NCBI GenBank assembly: GCA_016169945.1
Contig: JADLSH010000009.1
Coordinates: 186,001 to 250,000, forward strand
Source of the DNA: Trachythela sp. YZ-2020
Lineage: Eukaryota > Cnidaria > Anthozoa > Malacalcyonacea > Clavulariidae
DNA: 64,000 nt
Direction of reading: 5' to 3'
Below, piece after piece: positions 19,278 through 30,045 of the stretch. The notes below the pieces were generated by a model. The model worked only from the letters and a program-made list of their open reading frames with translations, searched no databases and was not told the origin of the DNA. Numbering within the stretch: position 1 is the first letter of the stretch; every line of letters begins with the position of its first letter. The translations under genes were made by a program, and so were the position numbers.

Positions 19278-20010
19278 TTTTATTATTATTATTTATTATT
19301 TCAATTTATTTGATAACGGTGACCCTTCAGCGTCGGTGCTGCTTTTCAAGGGACCGTTAGTCTATATACATATATTAAAAATAAATATTAAAAACACTAT
19401 GACATTTCTATAATTACAATGGATCCATGCATACTAACTCATATTAACTCTGATTAACTCTCACAGACCCATTAGTTTTATAACCCCATTCCGAACAATC
19501 CCCCATTGCACGTTCTATGTTGTCACTGACTATGCCTCTCTAACTCGTTAAAGTAATTATTAATTAAAGTTTTAAAATTTCTTGCGGAGAGTTGCTTATA
19601 ACCATTGACAACATCATTTGGGAGATTGTTCCATGAGGAAGCTCCCCGGTATGAAAAGGACTTCTTCATGAAGTCAGTGTTGGGTTTTTCTAAATAAAGT
19701 TTACAGTCATTACTCCTTAGAGGATACACGTCATTGTGGCTAAGTTTGAACATATCCGTTATGTATTCTGGTAGTTCGCCTTGTAAGGCCTTGAATGTCA
19801 TAGTCATTAATTTCACGTTTCTTAAGCGTTTTTTCAATCGATTCCCAGCCTAAGCTTTCAAATATATCCTTTGATCTTACTTCATAATTTGATCCCGTGA
19901 TTATTCGGGCCGCCCTTTTTTGCATTTTGAATAACTTTTCAATATGAGTGCGACTGCCATCATTCCACACATTTTCACCCCCACACCCCCCTTCTCGACG
20001 GCCCTGAGCA
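19278..20010 (-). mobile_element. LINE 3' fragment (reverse transcriptase C-terminus)
   Basis: Minus-strand frames contain KLFKMQKRAARIITGSNYEV, RSKDIFESLGWESIEK and, after a frameshift, NDVYPLRSNDCKLYLEKP and FMKKSFSYRGASSWNNLP. This is the standard C-terminal tail of CR1/L2-like reverse transcriptases. The 3' end lies at the low-coordinate side with a TTATTATTATTATTTATTA tail. The same fragment occurs in unit 3 (59265-59800), so it was present before the duplication. Unit 3 has lost about 190 bases between two CGTTA microhomologies. Confidence 0.85.
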
Positions 20011-20139
20011 TCAATAACGTGCATCTCCTGATTGAAGCAAATGCATGATATTAAAGTATCATCGTCCTCATTCTAAATTGTGCTTCTTGTCTACAAAATG
20101 TTAAACACAATACTAAGGACCGAGACACGGGGCAATTTA

Positions 20140-20640
20140 TGCACAGAGCTGTGCCGTCAGAAGCAAAGTGGTTTTTTTTTGGGTGGGGGGCTAACCTAGG
20201 AGGGTCATTGGGGATGCTTCCCCACCCAAAACTTGCATTTTCGAAGTCTCAGAAGTACATTTTCCGTGTTTCCTGAGAGGAATTTTTATCATACACTTCA
20301 GAATTCAGGATTTTGTAACACACTTTTTAACTTTTTACAACCTCATCCCGAAGTTTTGAAATGACATTCGCTCCGTATTCCGTGTACAATTACAAGCATC
20401 AACAAATTGGTTTGTTCTTATTGAATATATGCACACAATGTCAAAGTAACGACAAACTATTACAGATAAGTTGATTGTAGTTGGCCCTGCAAGAAAATAT
20501 ATATAGTATGAAAAGAAGTACAATCCTGAAAGTAAAATGAGGAAATTATTGGGGGAGGGGGGCTGGTCCTGAAGAGCCATGTTATGTAGAAATGTACGCA
20601 CAGAAAAACAGTGAACGTGGCCCCCGTGTCACTCCACCGA
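20140..20640. repeat. Block shared with unit 3, hAT-like left end
   Basis: Matches 59985-60480. The start resembles a hAT terminus (in unit 3, CAGTGCCGTCGGAAGCAGTG at about 59991), followed by a G run and GGGATGCTTCCCCACCCAAA. I could not find a matching right end with a target duplication. Unit 2 has a deletion across most of this stretch. No gene. Confidence 0.4.
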
Positions 20641-20962
20641 TATTATTAATCTCATTCATTTCTTTGTTACCTTCTGGATGTGTTTAGCAAGAAAAATATC
20701 GGCAAAGTAAAACGAGATTGATGCTCACAATTTCTCTGCGAATATACTTTTTACCTAACATGAACTTTGTGATTCTGTGTCCAAGATTGCGTTGCAAGTT
20801 GCAGCAAAAATCGCTTCGACCATCGCGTATTAAACATGCCACATGGCCTTAATCTACGAGACACGGGTTATATAGATCGAATGATATCTCGCTGTTCATA
20901 GGCCATTGTTAGGGTAAGCCAAATCTTAACCCGGACCCCATTAACATTATGATATTGCCTTA
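20641..20962. repeat. Block shared by all three units
   Basis: Matches 41478-41770 and 60490-60785, with TTAGCAAGAAAAATATCGGC as a landmark. Non-coding; nothing else visible. Confidence 0.7.
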
Positions 20963-21125
20963 AGGCGGACTTCCAGTCCTCGCACCGTCGCACGAAGCTC
21001 CTCGCTGCGAGTACTCGCATGAATGTCATTCCGTTGCCACCACACGCCATTTTATGATTGGTTTATTATTGCGAGCTCTCGCAGCGAGTAAAAATAGTTC
21101 AAAATTTTGAACTATTTCCCGCGAG
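20963..21125. mobile_element. Unit-1-specific MITE-like insert with 26-bp palindrome
   Basis: Units 2 and 3 continue GATATTGCCTTAGTTAG, whereas unit 1 changes after GATATTGCCTTAAGGCGGAC. The insert has CTCGCTGCGAGTACTCGC-type repeats and a perfect 26-base palindrome AAATAGTTCAAAA/TTTTGAACTATTT at 21091-21116. Exact ends and target duplication are not clear. Confidence 0.5.
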
Positions 21126-21288
21126 CGGCTCGTCTGGGATCTTACATCAATGATGGACTTTGGGATATGGACTTTGGGATGTCATAACTCACAGACTGTC
21201 GCGGTGCTCAATCTCAACACAAGCAGTATTACTTCCGACTACAAAAATAGATTAGAACAAGTGATCGGCGAAAGCAACTTACGTAGTA

Positions 21289-21673
21289 GAGACCTTACGA
21301 TGTAGGACGGCAACGCGAACGACGACGGCCAAAAGAAACTGCTTCAAATAAATCAATTAAATAAAACTTGTCGTGTATTATCAATCGTATGAATTCACTT
21401 CAGTTTGTGGGAAGTTGAGATAAGGGCTTTTTGGTTTAGAAGATTTCTACTTCAGTACTGAGCCAATTTGCTGAGTACCACTTCTCGCGTCTTGAAATGC
21501 AGACGTTGAACACAAGACGTAAAAATCTGTAGTTTACCGTTGTAAACAGAGCGAGGATGACGTCTAAAACTCCCGTGGGATTTTAATTATTCATTTCTAT
21601 TCTAAAATACTATAAATTTCATTGTACTTATAGCCGTCGTCGTCACGTTGCCGTCTTGAAATCGTAAGGTCTC
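21289..21673. mobile_element. Inverted-repeat DNA element, 385 bp, 5-bp target duplication
   Basis: The left end GAGACCTTACGATGTAGGAC continues GGCAACGCGAACGACGACGG; the right end is its inverse with few changes (about 40-bp terminal repeats). It is flanked by TAGTA (21284-21288 and 21674-21678). Unit 3 has the uninterrupted site ACGTAGTATCTTG near 61525, which carries TAGTA once. There is no coding capacity. The 5-bp duplication does not match hAT, Harbinger or Tc1, so I leave the superfamily open. Confidence 0.9.
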
Positions 21674-21789
21674 TAGTATCTTGTAAGAACGTGGGCACCA
21701 CAAATTAGTACATACATACATATATACATAATTCATCTCATTCCCCGTTGGGGCTTTTTAGTAACCGATTACATCAATTATCTCGCTTA

Positions 21790-22030
21790 CCTATATTACG
21801 TACTTAAACCTACTTTCCTATTCTGTATTTCCTGACCCATCCAGTCAACTATCCCTGTGGGAGGAAAGCGGAGTGCCCGAAGAAAACCCACGATTTAATT
21901 CGGCAAAGCGTTGACTTGCTCTTTTCACGCGAGTGTGATGAGTAAAGTTCCTGCATCGAGAATCGAAATCAAGACTCAGACGTGAAAGACGCTTGCTCTG
22001 ACACTGATCGTTCTCGCTCGCTCCTTCGTC
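21790..22030 (-). repeat. tRNA-derived SINE-like element
   Basis: On the minus strand it starts with an A-box-like CAGTGTCAGAGCAAGCG, then a B-box region (TTCGATTCTCG), then a body with GGGTTTTCTTCGGGCACTCC. A paralogous copy at 62195-62425 has an intact B box (GAGTTCGATTCTCG) and a fully paired T stem. It belongs to the segmental block. Confidence 0.45.
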
Positions 22031-22354
22031 GATTGCAGTTTCGTCTCATTATTTTCCCTCCATTTCCCCCCCACTGTTACATACCTATAGGGATTCACCA
22101 ACAAGGCGAAACTGTCGATGCCCAATCTCAGCACAAGCGGTGAGTGAGACCAGTGAAAATAAAGTGCTATTCAAAGCTTCTTAACTCACGACGAAATAAT
22201 TGTATCGACTTGAAATTTGTTATGAATATTTGTTATAATGACACACAAAACATGTTCAACAGTCAGAACCTCTATAGGTTCTTTGCCATTTTAGTAAATT
22301 TAAAAACATCAAACATAACCAGGGGTTCAAGGAGAAGGGAGGGGGGGGCATACA

Positions 22355-22502
22355 CCTGGTTTCCATTAAATCGTAAATTGATCGCAATTGTCGTGTCGCA
22401 AGAGTCACAGAAATAGGCTGGTTGCGATTTCTGCAATTGCGATTGGTCCAATTCCTGCGATTGCGCGACTATTGCGATTCTTGCGATTTAATGAAAACCA
22501 GG
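22355..22502. mobile_element. 148-bp MITE with GCGATT-rich inside
   Basis: Ends CCTGGTTTCCATTAAATCG and CGATTTAATGAAAACCAGG are inverted, and similarity extends about 40 bases inward. The inside repeats GCGATT-type motifs. The unit 3 copy is at 62753-62900. Confidence 0.8.
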
Positions 22503-22681
22503 CTTAACATTTCTATGATTTTAGGGGGAAGGCTGTAAGGATTTTTGCGAGTAGCTGAGAAGAGGGGTTACAGGGGTTTCATTTGCAATTTTCCTAATTA
22601 CATTTGCAACTTTGAAAAACCCTTTTGCAAACCCCTTTACTGTTTTAGGAACTTTGCAAAGTACCTAAACCTTGGCAAATA

Positions 22682-23531
22682 GGCCCTTCCCGATATGCTA
22701 GTAAAACTGGCATTTTATGCTCCTAGCAATGCTCGTTTCCCCCCAAAATTATGCTCAAATCAGGGCCTTTTTTAAGAAATCTTTAGTGGGGGGGGCAATA
22801 ATCGAAAGGGGAACCTAACAAGTAGATGACCGTCAACGTTAGTCAATAATTATTTTTTTCGTTTTGTTGTCGACGGGGGGGGGGAGCGAATGTAAAAAAA
22901 TATTTCTCGGAGTATACTACAAATTCCTATTTTTCATATATACTATCTAAACCTAGCCTGTTTTGCTTGTGATTATACCATAATTTTCCTCAAAATTATA
23001 TACTTTGCTTATACTTTGCACACAAGGGACCTTCACTGGGGGGGGCAATCATAGTTGACTGGGGGGGGGGCAAACATGGAGGCTGGGGGGCATTTGCCCC
23101 CCCCCAGTGCATTAGTTCAAAAAGGCCCTGGCTCAAATTATACTCATTTTTTAAAATTATGCTCCTTTGGTTAAAAAATGCTTGGCTTTAACTAAAGGTT
23201 CATGCAAATATAATGTTTATACTTTAAATGTTAAAACGTTTGTGATGCCATCTTGTTTTTCTGAATTAGCCAGTGCTTCCACTTTCAGATTTAAATTCCG
23301 TATTATATGATAGTGGAAACGGACATCATGAGGAAATATAGTTTTCCAAAGGTCATTAAAACTGCATGAACACTATGAACACCAAAAACATGTAAAGTTT
23401 TGCTTTTTAGCAGACAAAATTAGCGAAAAATGCTAAATTATGCTAGCCATTATTTTTTTAGAAAAATGCTAAAAATATGCTGGTTAAGCCAAATTATGCT
23501 GAAAATTATTCTAGCATAATCGGGAAGGGCC
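22682..23531. mobile_element. TA-flanked inverted-repeat element, 850 bp with nested hAT
   Basis: Ends GGCCCTTCCCGATATGCTAG and CTAGCATAATCGGGAAGGGCC (split here as inverse arms) are flanked by TA on both sides (22680-22681 and 23532-23533). The inside is rich in ATTATGCT-type motifs. The unit 3 copy (63079-63575) is 497 bp; the size difference is mainly the nested insertion at 22761-23130. No transposase frame is visible. Confidence 0.8.
22761..23130. mobile_element. Nested hAT-type element, 370 bp
   Basis: Ends CAGGGCCTTTTTT and AAAAAGGCCCTG are inverted and flanked by the 8-base duplication GCTCAAAT (22753-22760 and 23131-23138). Unit 3 keeps the empty site with a single GCTCAAAT at 63150-63157. 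The inside contains several runs of eight or more G. The insertion occurred in unit 1 after the duplication, or was absent from the unit 3 lineage. Confidence 0.92.
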
Positions 23532-24113
23532 TATTTGCAAAGTTCCTCACTTCCTGTTCAAAGTCCCTCACTTCACAGTCACCTCGAGCGTTAAGAAGTC
23601 GCTTTTTTGTTGAATTTGAAGTCTAGAGATGTTTTATTTGCATGTAAATATCCTTACCAAGCAATATTTACATTCATAAACCGATACTTAAAGATCGAGA
23701 TAAAAGTCCAAAAAAAATTACTTTCGATTTTAAACTATTTTTACACTGTAACCGGAAGTAAAAATGTTTTAAGAGGAACCTTCATTTTTTTCAAGAGGTT
23801 TCATGCTATTTAACATGCCTCTACGATCAAATGCTTCCTATTTTTTGTTCTTTGTAGTGATAAAATTTCCTTCAAATAATCCCCGCATCAACCAGTGTTT
23901 GTAGGCTTTGTATATTCAATTTATATATTTATATATACAGGCATCCTTTGATGATATAATCAACGTGCTTTTAGTTTATTACCTACTTTATTTTTCGCCA
24001 GGAAATTCTTTCTACTTTGTATTTAGTACGTTATTTTCTTTTAATTTTAAGAAGGAAATCCCGCAGTTTTATCTGTGGTTTTATAGAGAAATACTGTTTT
24101 GTGTACCACCGTA
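23532..24113. repeat. End of unit 1 downstream block
   Basis: Matches 63576-64000 with few differences until the window ends (64000 corresponds to about 23956). Non-coding. Confidence 0.8.
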
Positions 24114-24121
24114 TTGTTTAC

Positions 24122-24552
24122 TAGTGGTGGGCGATATATCGAAAAAATATCGATAACTTCGATATTTGCAAGTATCGTATCGGTATCGATAAGTATTTTC
24201 AAGTATCGACAATTTCGATACTTGTCACGTGTTACGAAATTTTGAGTTTTAGTCACTGAACTCTTGCATAACCGGACTGCGATTAACAGGGGGACTCATG
24301 AGGAGCAATTGGTAGGGGGAGGGTTAATGGGGATATTATTGGTGCATACAAGGATAGAAGGGACACGGACACTTATGTATATACTTGAGTTGAAAAATAT
24401 CATTTGAGTTGAATTTACTATATTGAAATTTCGGTATACATTCATATACAATTTTGAGTATCGGTATCGAATATCGTATCGAAACAGTGGTATCGAGGCA
24501 AAAGTAACCGGTATCGTATCGAAGTCAAAATTCCCAGTATCGCCCACCACTA
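24122..24552. mobile_element. hAT-type element with TATCG internal repeats, 431 bp
   Basis: Terminal repeats TAGTGGTGGGCGATA and TATCGCCCACCACTA are perfect inverses over 12-14 bases. Flanks are the perfect 8-base duplication TTGTTTAC (24114-24121 and 24553-24560). Both subterminal regions are dense in (TATCGA/TCGATA)-like motifs, which may be transposase-binding arrays. No coding capacity. Confidence 0.88.
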
Positions 24553-24560
24553 TTGTTTAC

Positions 24561-25374
24561 ACGCAAATTCCACGAAACCCGCGGGAATATCTTCGGCGTT
24601 CGGAAATCAATCTTCGCAGTAACTTCCGAAGGTACTTTCGTTTGACGGAACCAAACTGACGTTACGTCATTTTTTCAACACGAAGCAAAAAGTTAAAACT
24701 AAAACTACTTGACCCTAACCTCTAACCCCCCCCCAACCCTAACCTAACTCTAACTCCCCAAATTGATGAAAAAAAGAAAAAGAAAAAAATATGAAAAAAA
24801 ATCTGAAAAAAGGAAAATTCGGGAAAATTCAGTTTTGATAGATGGAAACAAGAAACAACCTGGTCAAAGTCAGTAAAGGATCAATAAATGGAAGTACTTT
24901 TGGTCTTTTGCTTTAAAAATTTCTGTAGATATTATGATCTCCTAAGACTTCAAAAGGTTTTAATACATTATATGGATTCTGTATGAACTGTGTTTCATGG
25001 AGTAGCTGTACGAGAATATTAAAGTATGTGTTATTTTACTTAGTTTTTTATAAACAGGAAATACAGTACACTGGAATCTTCGTCCTTCGAACAATTTAAC
25101 TTTAATTGCTCAACTTTTCCAGACGGATATTTGAACAAAATTGCTGTTTTGAGAGGGGTTAAAGGATCAAATAAAATCCTCCATATTCCATCGCTGAAAT
25201 TTAAACTTAAACATTATACTGAGAAACTAAATGCATGTCTTGATGTAGCCTGCGTGGCAGGCGTTCTATTGTGGGGGAGGGAGTTTTGTTTAGAGCGCGC
25301 GCTTTTTTTTTGAGAGCGCGCGCCAGGTGAGAAGTTATTGGGGGAGGAGAAAAAGCGAAGGGAGAGGCGAAATG
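24561..25374. other. Unit 1/2 junction region
   Basis: It includes a short degenerate CCCTAA-like stretch (about 24711-24758) and, at about 24967-25060, a piece matching the upstream block (2010-2095 and 46035-46110; shared CTGTACGAGAATATTAAAGT). That piece marks where unit 2 begins. At 25294-25323 two GAGCGCGCGC motifs flank a T run. No gene is visible. Confidence 0.5.
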
Positions 25375-25660
25375 AACACCTGCCCAAATCCTATTCATAA
25401 ACGAGACAAGGCTAAAACAAATACGACTGGAAATTATAGTAACAACTAACCAATGAAAAAACGCTGGGGAAATTAGTGATGATTGAGCGCTAAGTCGCTA
25501 ACGCTAATTTCATAACCTAAACGCTCAGATAATTCAGACACGATTTGTTGACAGATCTCACGGAGTGTTGACGCGAAAGCGCATATTAGCCAATGGGAAT
25601 TTAACCGAAGGTTTTGGACACAAAAGTTTCGTTTATGAATAGGATTTGGGCAGATGTGTA
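25375..25660. mobile_element. Inverted-repeat element with ~30-bp arms
   Basis: The arm CTGCCCAAATCCTATTCATA (from about 25380) recurs inverted as TATGAATAGGATTTGGGCAG (25635-25654), with further matching bases at both sides. The 220 bases between show no frame of interest. A target duplication is not evident. Confidence 0.65.
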
Positions 25661-26110
25661 CTCAGTAAATGTATGTAAATTTGTTAATTTCATAGATATA
25701 TAATGTAGTATAGCGAATTTATCTCGAACGTGCGGTGCCAGTGTGGGTAGAGTGTAGCAAATATACAGCGGTTGACCATACTGGAAAGTTTGTTTATCAT
25801 CCGCCGAATGTTTACGCCAACATTTTTTGCGAGCCTTTTGTGCGCCAACAACTTGGTTAGTCAACCGTACATCATGGACGGTTGCCACAAGGACTGACCG
25901 GACTGTGAAGCGATGGCATGTACATTAAACGGGCTAATTAATTGTTCTTGAAAACAAAAGGTATGCCAAATTTATGCGATTAAATTTCATTTACCCACGC
26001 CAACTCGTTAGCGTCAAAATTTGGAAAACTTTTACAGTACACCAAAATTGGCATAATTGGAAAACTCCACGCCGAATATATTTGGCGTAACATACAAACT
26101 TTCCAGTCTG
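25661..26110. other. Unit-2-only intergenic stretch
   Basis: No domain, no repeat of note beyond short AACTTTCCAG motifs. Not shared with units 1 or 3. Confidence 0.4.
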
Positions 26111-26268
26111 GGCAGTTGACTGTTGTGTAAAACTACCTGAAAAATACAATAAGAACTTTGACGTTTCGAGTGAAGGCCCTTCCACTAACTTCCAGACGAA
26201 GGGCCTTCGCTCGAAATGTAGAAGTTCTTATTGTATTTTCAGGTAGTTTTACACAACAGTCAACTGCC
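26111..26268. mobile_element. Foldback element with ~70-bp near-perfect arms
   Basis: The left arm (from GGCAGTTGACTGTTGTGTAA, 26111) and right arm (to ACACAACAGTCAACTGCC, 26268) are near-perfect inverses around a 16-base loop. The RNA or single strand would form a long hairpin. A diverged relative with the same loop sequence (AACTTCCAGAC) lies at 47008-47136. A lone GTTGTGTAAAACTACCTGA end lies near 30680. Confidence 0.9.
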
Positions 26269-27285
26269 GAATTTATGTATGGCAGGACTTATTTAGGAGT
26301 TTATTTGTCCTGTTGTCTGTCCCTTCAAACACTGATTGTAAAATTAATTAAAAAAAGGTGTAAAAATGCACTTTGAAAGGGGGTTGAAGACTTTTCCAGA
26401 GGGAGGGTCAGTTATGCAGATTTTTTTGCATTCCAGAGGGGTAAAAATCATGAAAAGCAGGGGTCCCCGACAGGGGGGTATGTGTTAAATTCAATACCCC
26501 AGTTCTATGTTTTGACCGTTGTTTGACTAAGGGATGTCGTTTGGGGGCTTAAGGATGTCTGTGTCACATGTAAAGCTTTATGGGCGCCTATTTATTTAAT
26601 ATATTATACATTTCTAGAATAAATGGCATAATAGAACCATAACTGCATGTCAGCCAAACACCAACTTTGTGAAAAGTTGAAATCTGGGCAGAAAGTGGGA
26701 GGAAAGTGGGATTGTCTGGAATAACAATAAAAATGGCTTTTTTCGTGGTTATGATTTTTCTCCAGAACTCGTCTCAGAATGCGTCAAATGCTTTTCTGGA
26801 GACCCTAGAAATTCAAAACAAGCCCCCGGAACCCCCTGGCATTCTCGCACCATTGGCGGTCTGTGATTGGCTCTTGCCGGCCTTGGATGTTCGTACCAAT
26901 ATGTTATGATGTGCTCTGCATATCTATAACTGAACAGACAATGACAAAATTGATAATAAAGAAAACTGAAAAAGCTAAACTAAGCTTATATATAAGGATT
27001 TGGGGGCTTTGAAGTGTGTTGGAAAGAAATTTACATGATCTATGATCTATACAAGACAAAGCATTATTGTTAATAAACTGCTTACGCCGCCTTTACGGCT
27101 AACAATTAACACGAGCACAGAAGGGGCAAATACAGTAGCTAATATTAGACCTTGATGCAGTAGGTTAAGTTAACTTAAGATAAACTAACTATCACATAAA
27201 CAAAGTGAAACTGCAAGCAGAAATGCACCGGTAAATTAACACAATTCCATGGAACCCAAATTTTGTGATGTTTATAGAAATATTG
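26269..27285. other. Unit-2-only intergenic stretch
   Basis: The part at about 26640-26900 has GGGAGGAAAGTGGGATTG and CCCCCTGGCATTCTCGCACC, reminiscent of hAT internal sequence, but no termini are clear. Frames such as 26706-26909 have no recognisable domain. Confidence 0.35.
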
Positions 27286-27289
27286 TCTT

Positions 27290-27650
27290 AAGTTGGGTTT
27301 GCCCTGCTAATATTGCTGTCCTTGGGTTATGTACAGTACCTACAATTTGGAAACGAGCCAACATCTCTCCTGCATGTATTCAAAAAGGATGAACAGTTTT
27401 TGCCCAATAATTATCGGCCTATTTCTGTATTATCTAATACATCAGAAATTTTGGAACGAGGTCGATGCGTCTTCAATCATTGTTTTCGTGTACTTTCTCC
27501 CCATTTCTATAATCTCCAACACGGTTTTATAAGGAAGGTCAGCAGTAACACGACTTTTGTTGGCATACCACAGTATTCCTCGTGGAAATATAGTTACTTG
27601 GTTAACATGCATGGCAGAGATGGATCCGCTTGGTCTGGTAGGGTGCTGAG
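27290..27650 (+). pseudogene. LINE reverse transcriptase N-terminal fragment
   Basis: A plus-strand frame (27313-27657) reads SLLHVFKKDEQFLPNNYRPI, SVLSNTSEILERGRCVFNHC and LSPHFYNLQHGFIRKVSSN. This is the NYRPIS block through the LQHGFxxxxS block of a LINE reverse transcriptase. An upstream frame supplies IWKRANI. Later blocks including the YADD box are absent, so this is an internal fragment. Confidence 0.8.
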
Positions 27651-28308
27651 TGGCTGAGCTTGTCAGAAAAGTTTTGAAAAATAGGATTGCCTAGATGGCC
27701 AAAGAGGCCGCCAATGGCCCAATATTTTATTTTTGTTTGATAAATGCCGTGCCAAATCCAAAATTTGAATTTGATATGGTGTTGTTTTCCAATTCACACG
27801 AGCCATGACCTCATGATACACGAGGGGACTGGGTAGCTCCATAGCTTATAAGTTGTTCAGTGCAGTACTGAACTACCTAAAACTTCGCCAATTCTTGAAC
27901 GAAATTGATCTAAAACAGAGCTAGAACCCAAGGAACCCACATTAAGGGACCTTTACCAGGCACCTTACTGAAAGAAACCGAGCCCAAAATTTTCATATTT
28001 TTGAGCTGAAGCTTGATTTTCCTGCATTTTTAGCCCCAACATTTTGATATATTCTATTTATACACACTGAATATTAAGTATATGAACAGTTATTATGCTT
28101 TTGAATATAATTTGTGATGAGTGATGCAAAGAAAAGATAAGTGATGAAGTAAAGAAAAAATTATTACTGCACAAAATGTCGTTGATCACTGCACAAATCT
28201 CATTTATCACTGCACAAACTGGTTATCAATGCACCTTCAAATAATCCCTGTGCTTACCGTACTCTACTTTCTGTACATGACTGAGTTTTCAAGTAGAGAA
28301 GCTACCTA
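27651..28308. other. Unit-2-only intergenic stretch
   Basis: Nothing recognised. At 28150-28235 the phrase ATCACTGCACAAA recurs three times at about 20-base spacing. Confidence 0.4.
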
Positions 28309-28309
28309 A

Positions 28310-28709
28310 CATAATGCACTAGTCAATTGAACCCCCACCGCCACGCATATGCGGTGGTTTAACGGGACTTACGGGGGGAATTCAGAGTTTTAACAAACGT
28401 TGTCATCATGCTACCCGGGGTTTTAACACTGACACAAAGGCCGGGATAAAATATCGGGCATTTAACTCTCGTAGTGCCTTCGATTTAAAAAACTGACACA
28501 CGTTCGCCAGACTTTTCTTTTGACAGCTCTTTGTAGCAGCACGTTTTATATCAGAAATTACTGATCAGATGACCAGATGGAAAGCTAGACTTTGGAAAGC
28601 TATATGTTTGGCCGGGCAAGCTTGCATTTTAACAAATCGACAATATTTTAGACCGGGATTTTAACACTCGAGAAATGTTAAAATTCCCGCATATTAGTGC
28701 ATAAGCATA
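28310..28709. mobile_element. Possible inverted-repeat element
   Basis: ATGCACTAGTCAATTGAACC at the left and, inverted, ATGCACTAATATGCGGGAAT at the right suggest diverged terminal repeats. The inside repeats CGGGRTTTTAACACT motifs. No target duplication is clear. Confidence 0.35.
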
Positions 28710-28787
28710 TTTCTCGCCATACAGTAACAGACTTAACTCAGAGATAAGGGACAGCACGCCAACTGTATCGTATCTGTATTCGACTCG

Positions 28788-29820
28788 TGCTCGACCAACA
28801 GGTGGGAATTTTGTCTGAGCATGCGTTGAATGCGCAACGGTTAGAAATGAGACCTGGTGGAGTAAACTCGGCTCGGCTGATTGATTATCCGAGCGATTTT
28901 TACAGATTTTGGCCTAGTTTTTTACCAACCGAAAATATTTAATAGGTTGATCGACTGAGGTGCAAGGAAAGGAATAATGACTTTTGTAAATTTAAGAATT
29001 GCGTAAAGAATAATTTTTACGTATCGGAACAGATCGGAAACTCGAATTCTTACTTGCGCAATTTTGATGTAAACAAATTGTTCACAATATAAAGTATATG
29101 CTATTAGAAGTATTTTAAACCGTATTTGGTTTTGAGGCTCTCGACAAAATTCTGAAATATTTTACTTTTCAATTTCACTGATTTTCGCACCTTGAATAGT
29201 ATATTTATAATATTAGAGAGAAAGGGCAAGATATTCGCATGATTTCAAAACTGCCATTTCGTTTCTATGGCCATAACAAAATGCTTGAACAAGCAAGAAT
29301 ATAGAAACATATTTTTCTCAGGATTTTCTAAGGTACTTATGGGAACAATAACAGACCACATAAGCCATGCCGCCGTTTTTGGTATCAACGCGAATTTTGT
29401 TTCCATATTACTTTGATTAATGGATTTTTTGGCTTTTTCGCGAAATGCCGAAATCTACGAAATCTCACAGATTTTAATAATAAGAAAAATATTTCAGTAA
29501 TTTTTGTATATAAAAATGTGTTGAAAATAAAATTCAAACCCACCGTAAGTTTAACTTTTTAAATTTTATCTGTTCACGGAGCCAAAACAACTGGCATTTT
29601 CGAACAAAGTAAAATCTCGCTCATGTAGAATAATATCCTTTATAATTTCTGTCCAATTTTATTTCTCCTATTCATTTTGTCATAAACATTGTAGAAACGT
29701 ATTTTAATACTGATAAATCCATTGTTTTCTTGCTTATTTTAACAAATTTTGAAAGAATTTTTCGCGTGTGCGCGCAATATGTCGACCAGCGCTGGCAAAA
29801 TTCCCACCTATTGCTCGAAC
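28788..29820. mobile_element. ~1-kb segment bounded by inverted repeats
   Basis: GCTCGACCAACAGGTGGGAA (28789) recurs inverted as TTCCCACCTATTGCTCGAAC (29801-29820), with AATTTTG continuing on both. The interior is AT-rich with no long frame. It could be a non-autonomous element or a large palindromic rearrangement. Confidence 0.5.
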
Positions 29821-30045
29821 GATTTGAAAGATAAATTCGTTGTAGTAGATGCGCGTACATGCTGTTTCAGTCAGCGCAACAATCTGTAGCATATGTGGAT
29901 TATGGTGTACAAATCAGATTTGAAATATACGTTCATTAGGGAGATAGTTGTTTCAGAAATTTTACCTACGGAATGTTACTTTGTGTATATGACTAGATTC
30001 TATGTACAGACTACAGTATAAACGGTGTATGCGGAATTTTGAGTT
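29821..30045. other. Short unremarkable spacer
   Basis: No gene or repeat recognised. Confidence 0.4.

Noticed and set aside
24711..24758. CCCTAA-like string as an interstitial telomere
   Set aside because: Units are too irregular and few; simple C/T/A-rich sequence explains it.
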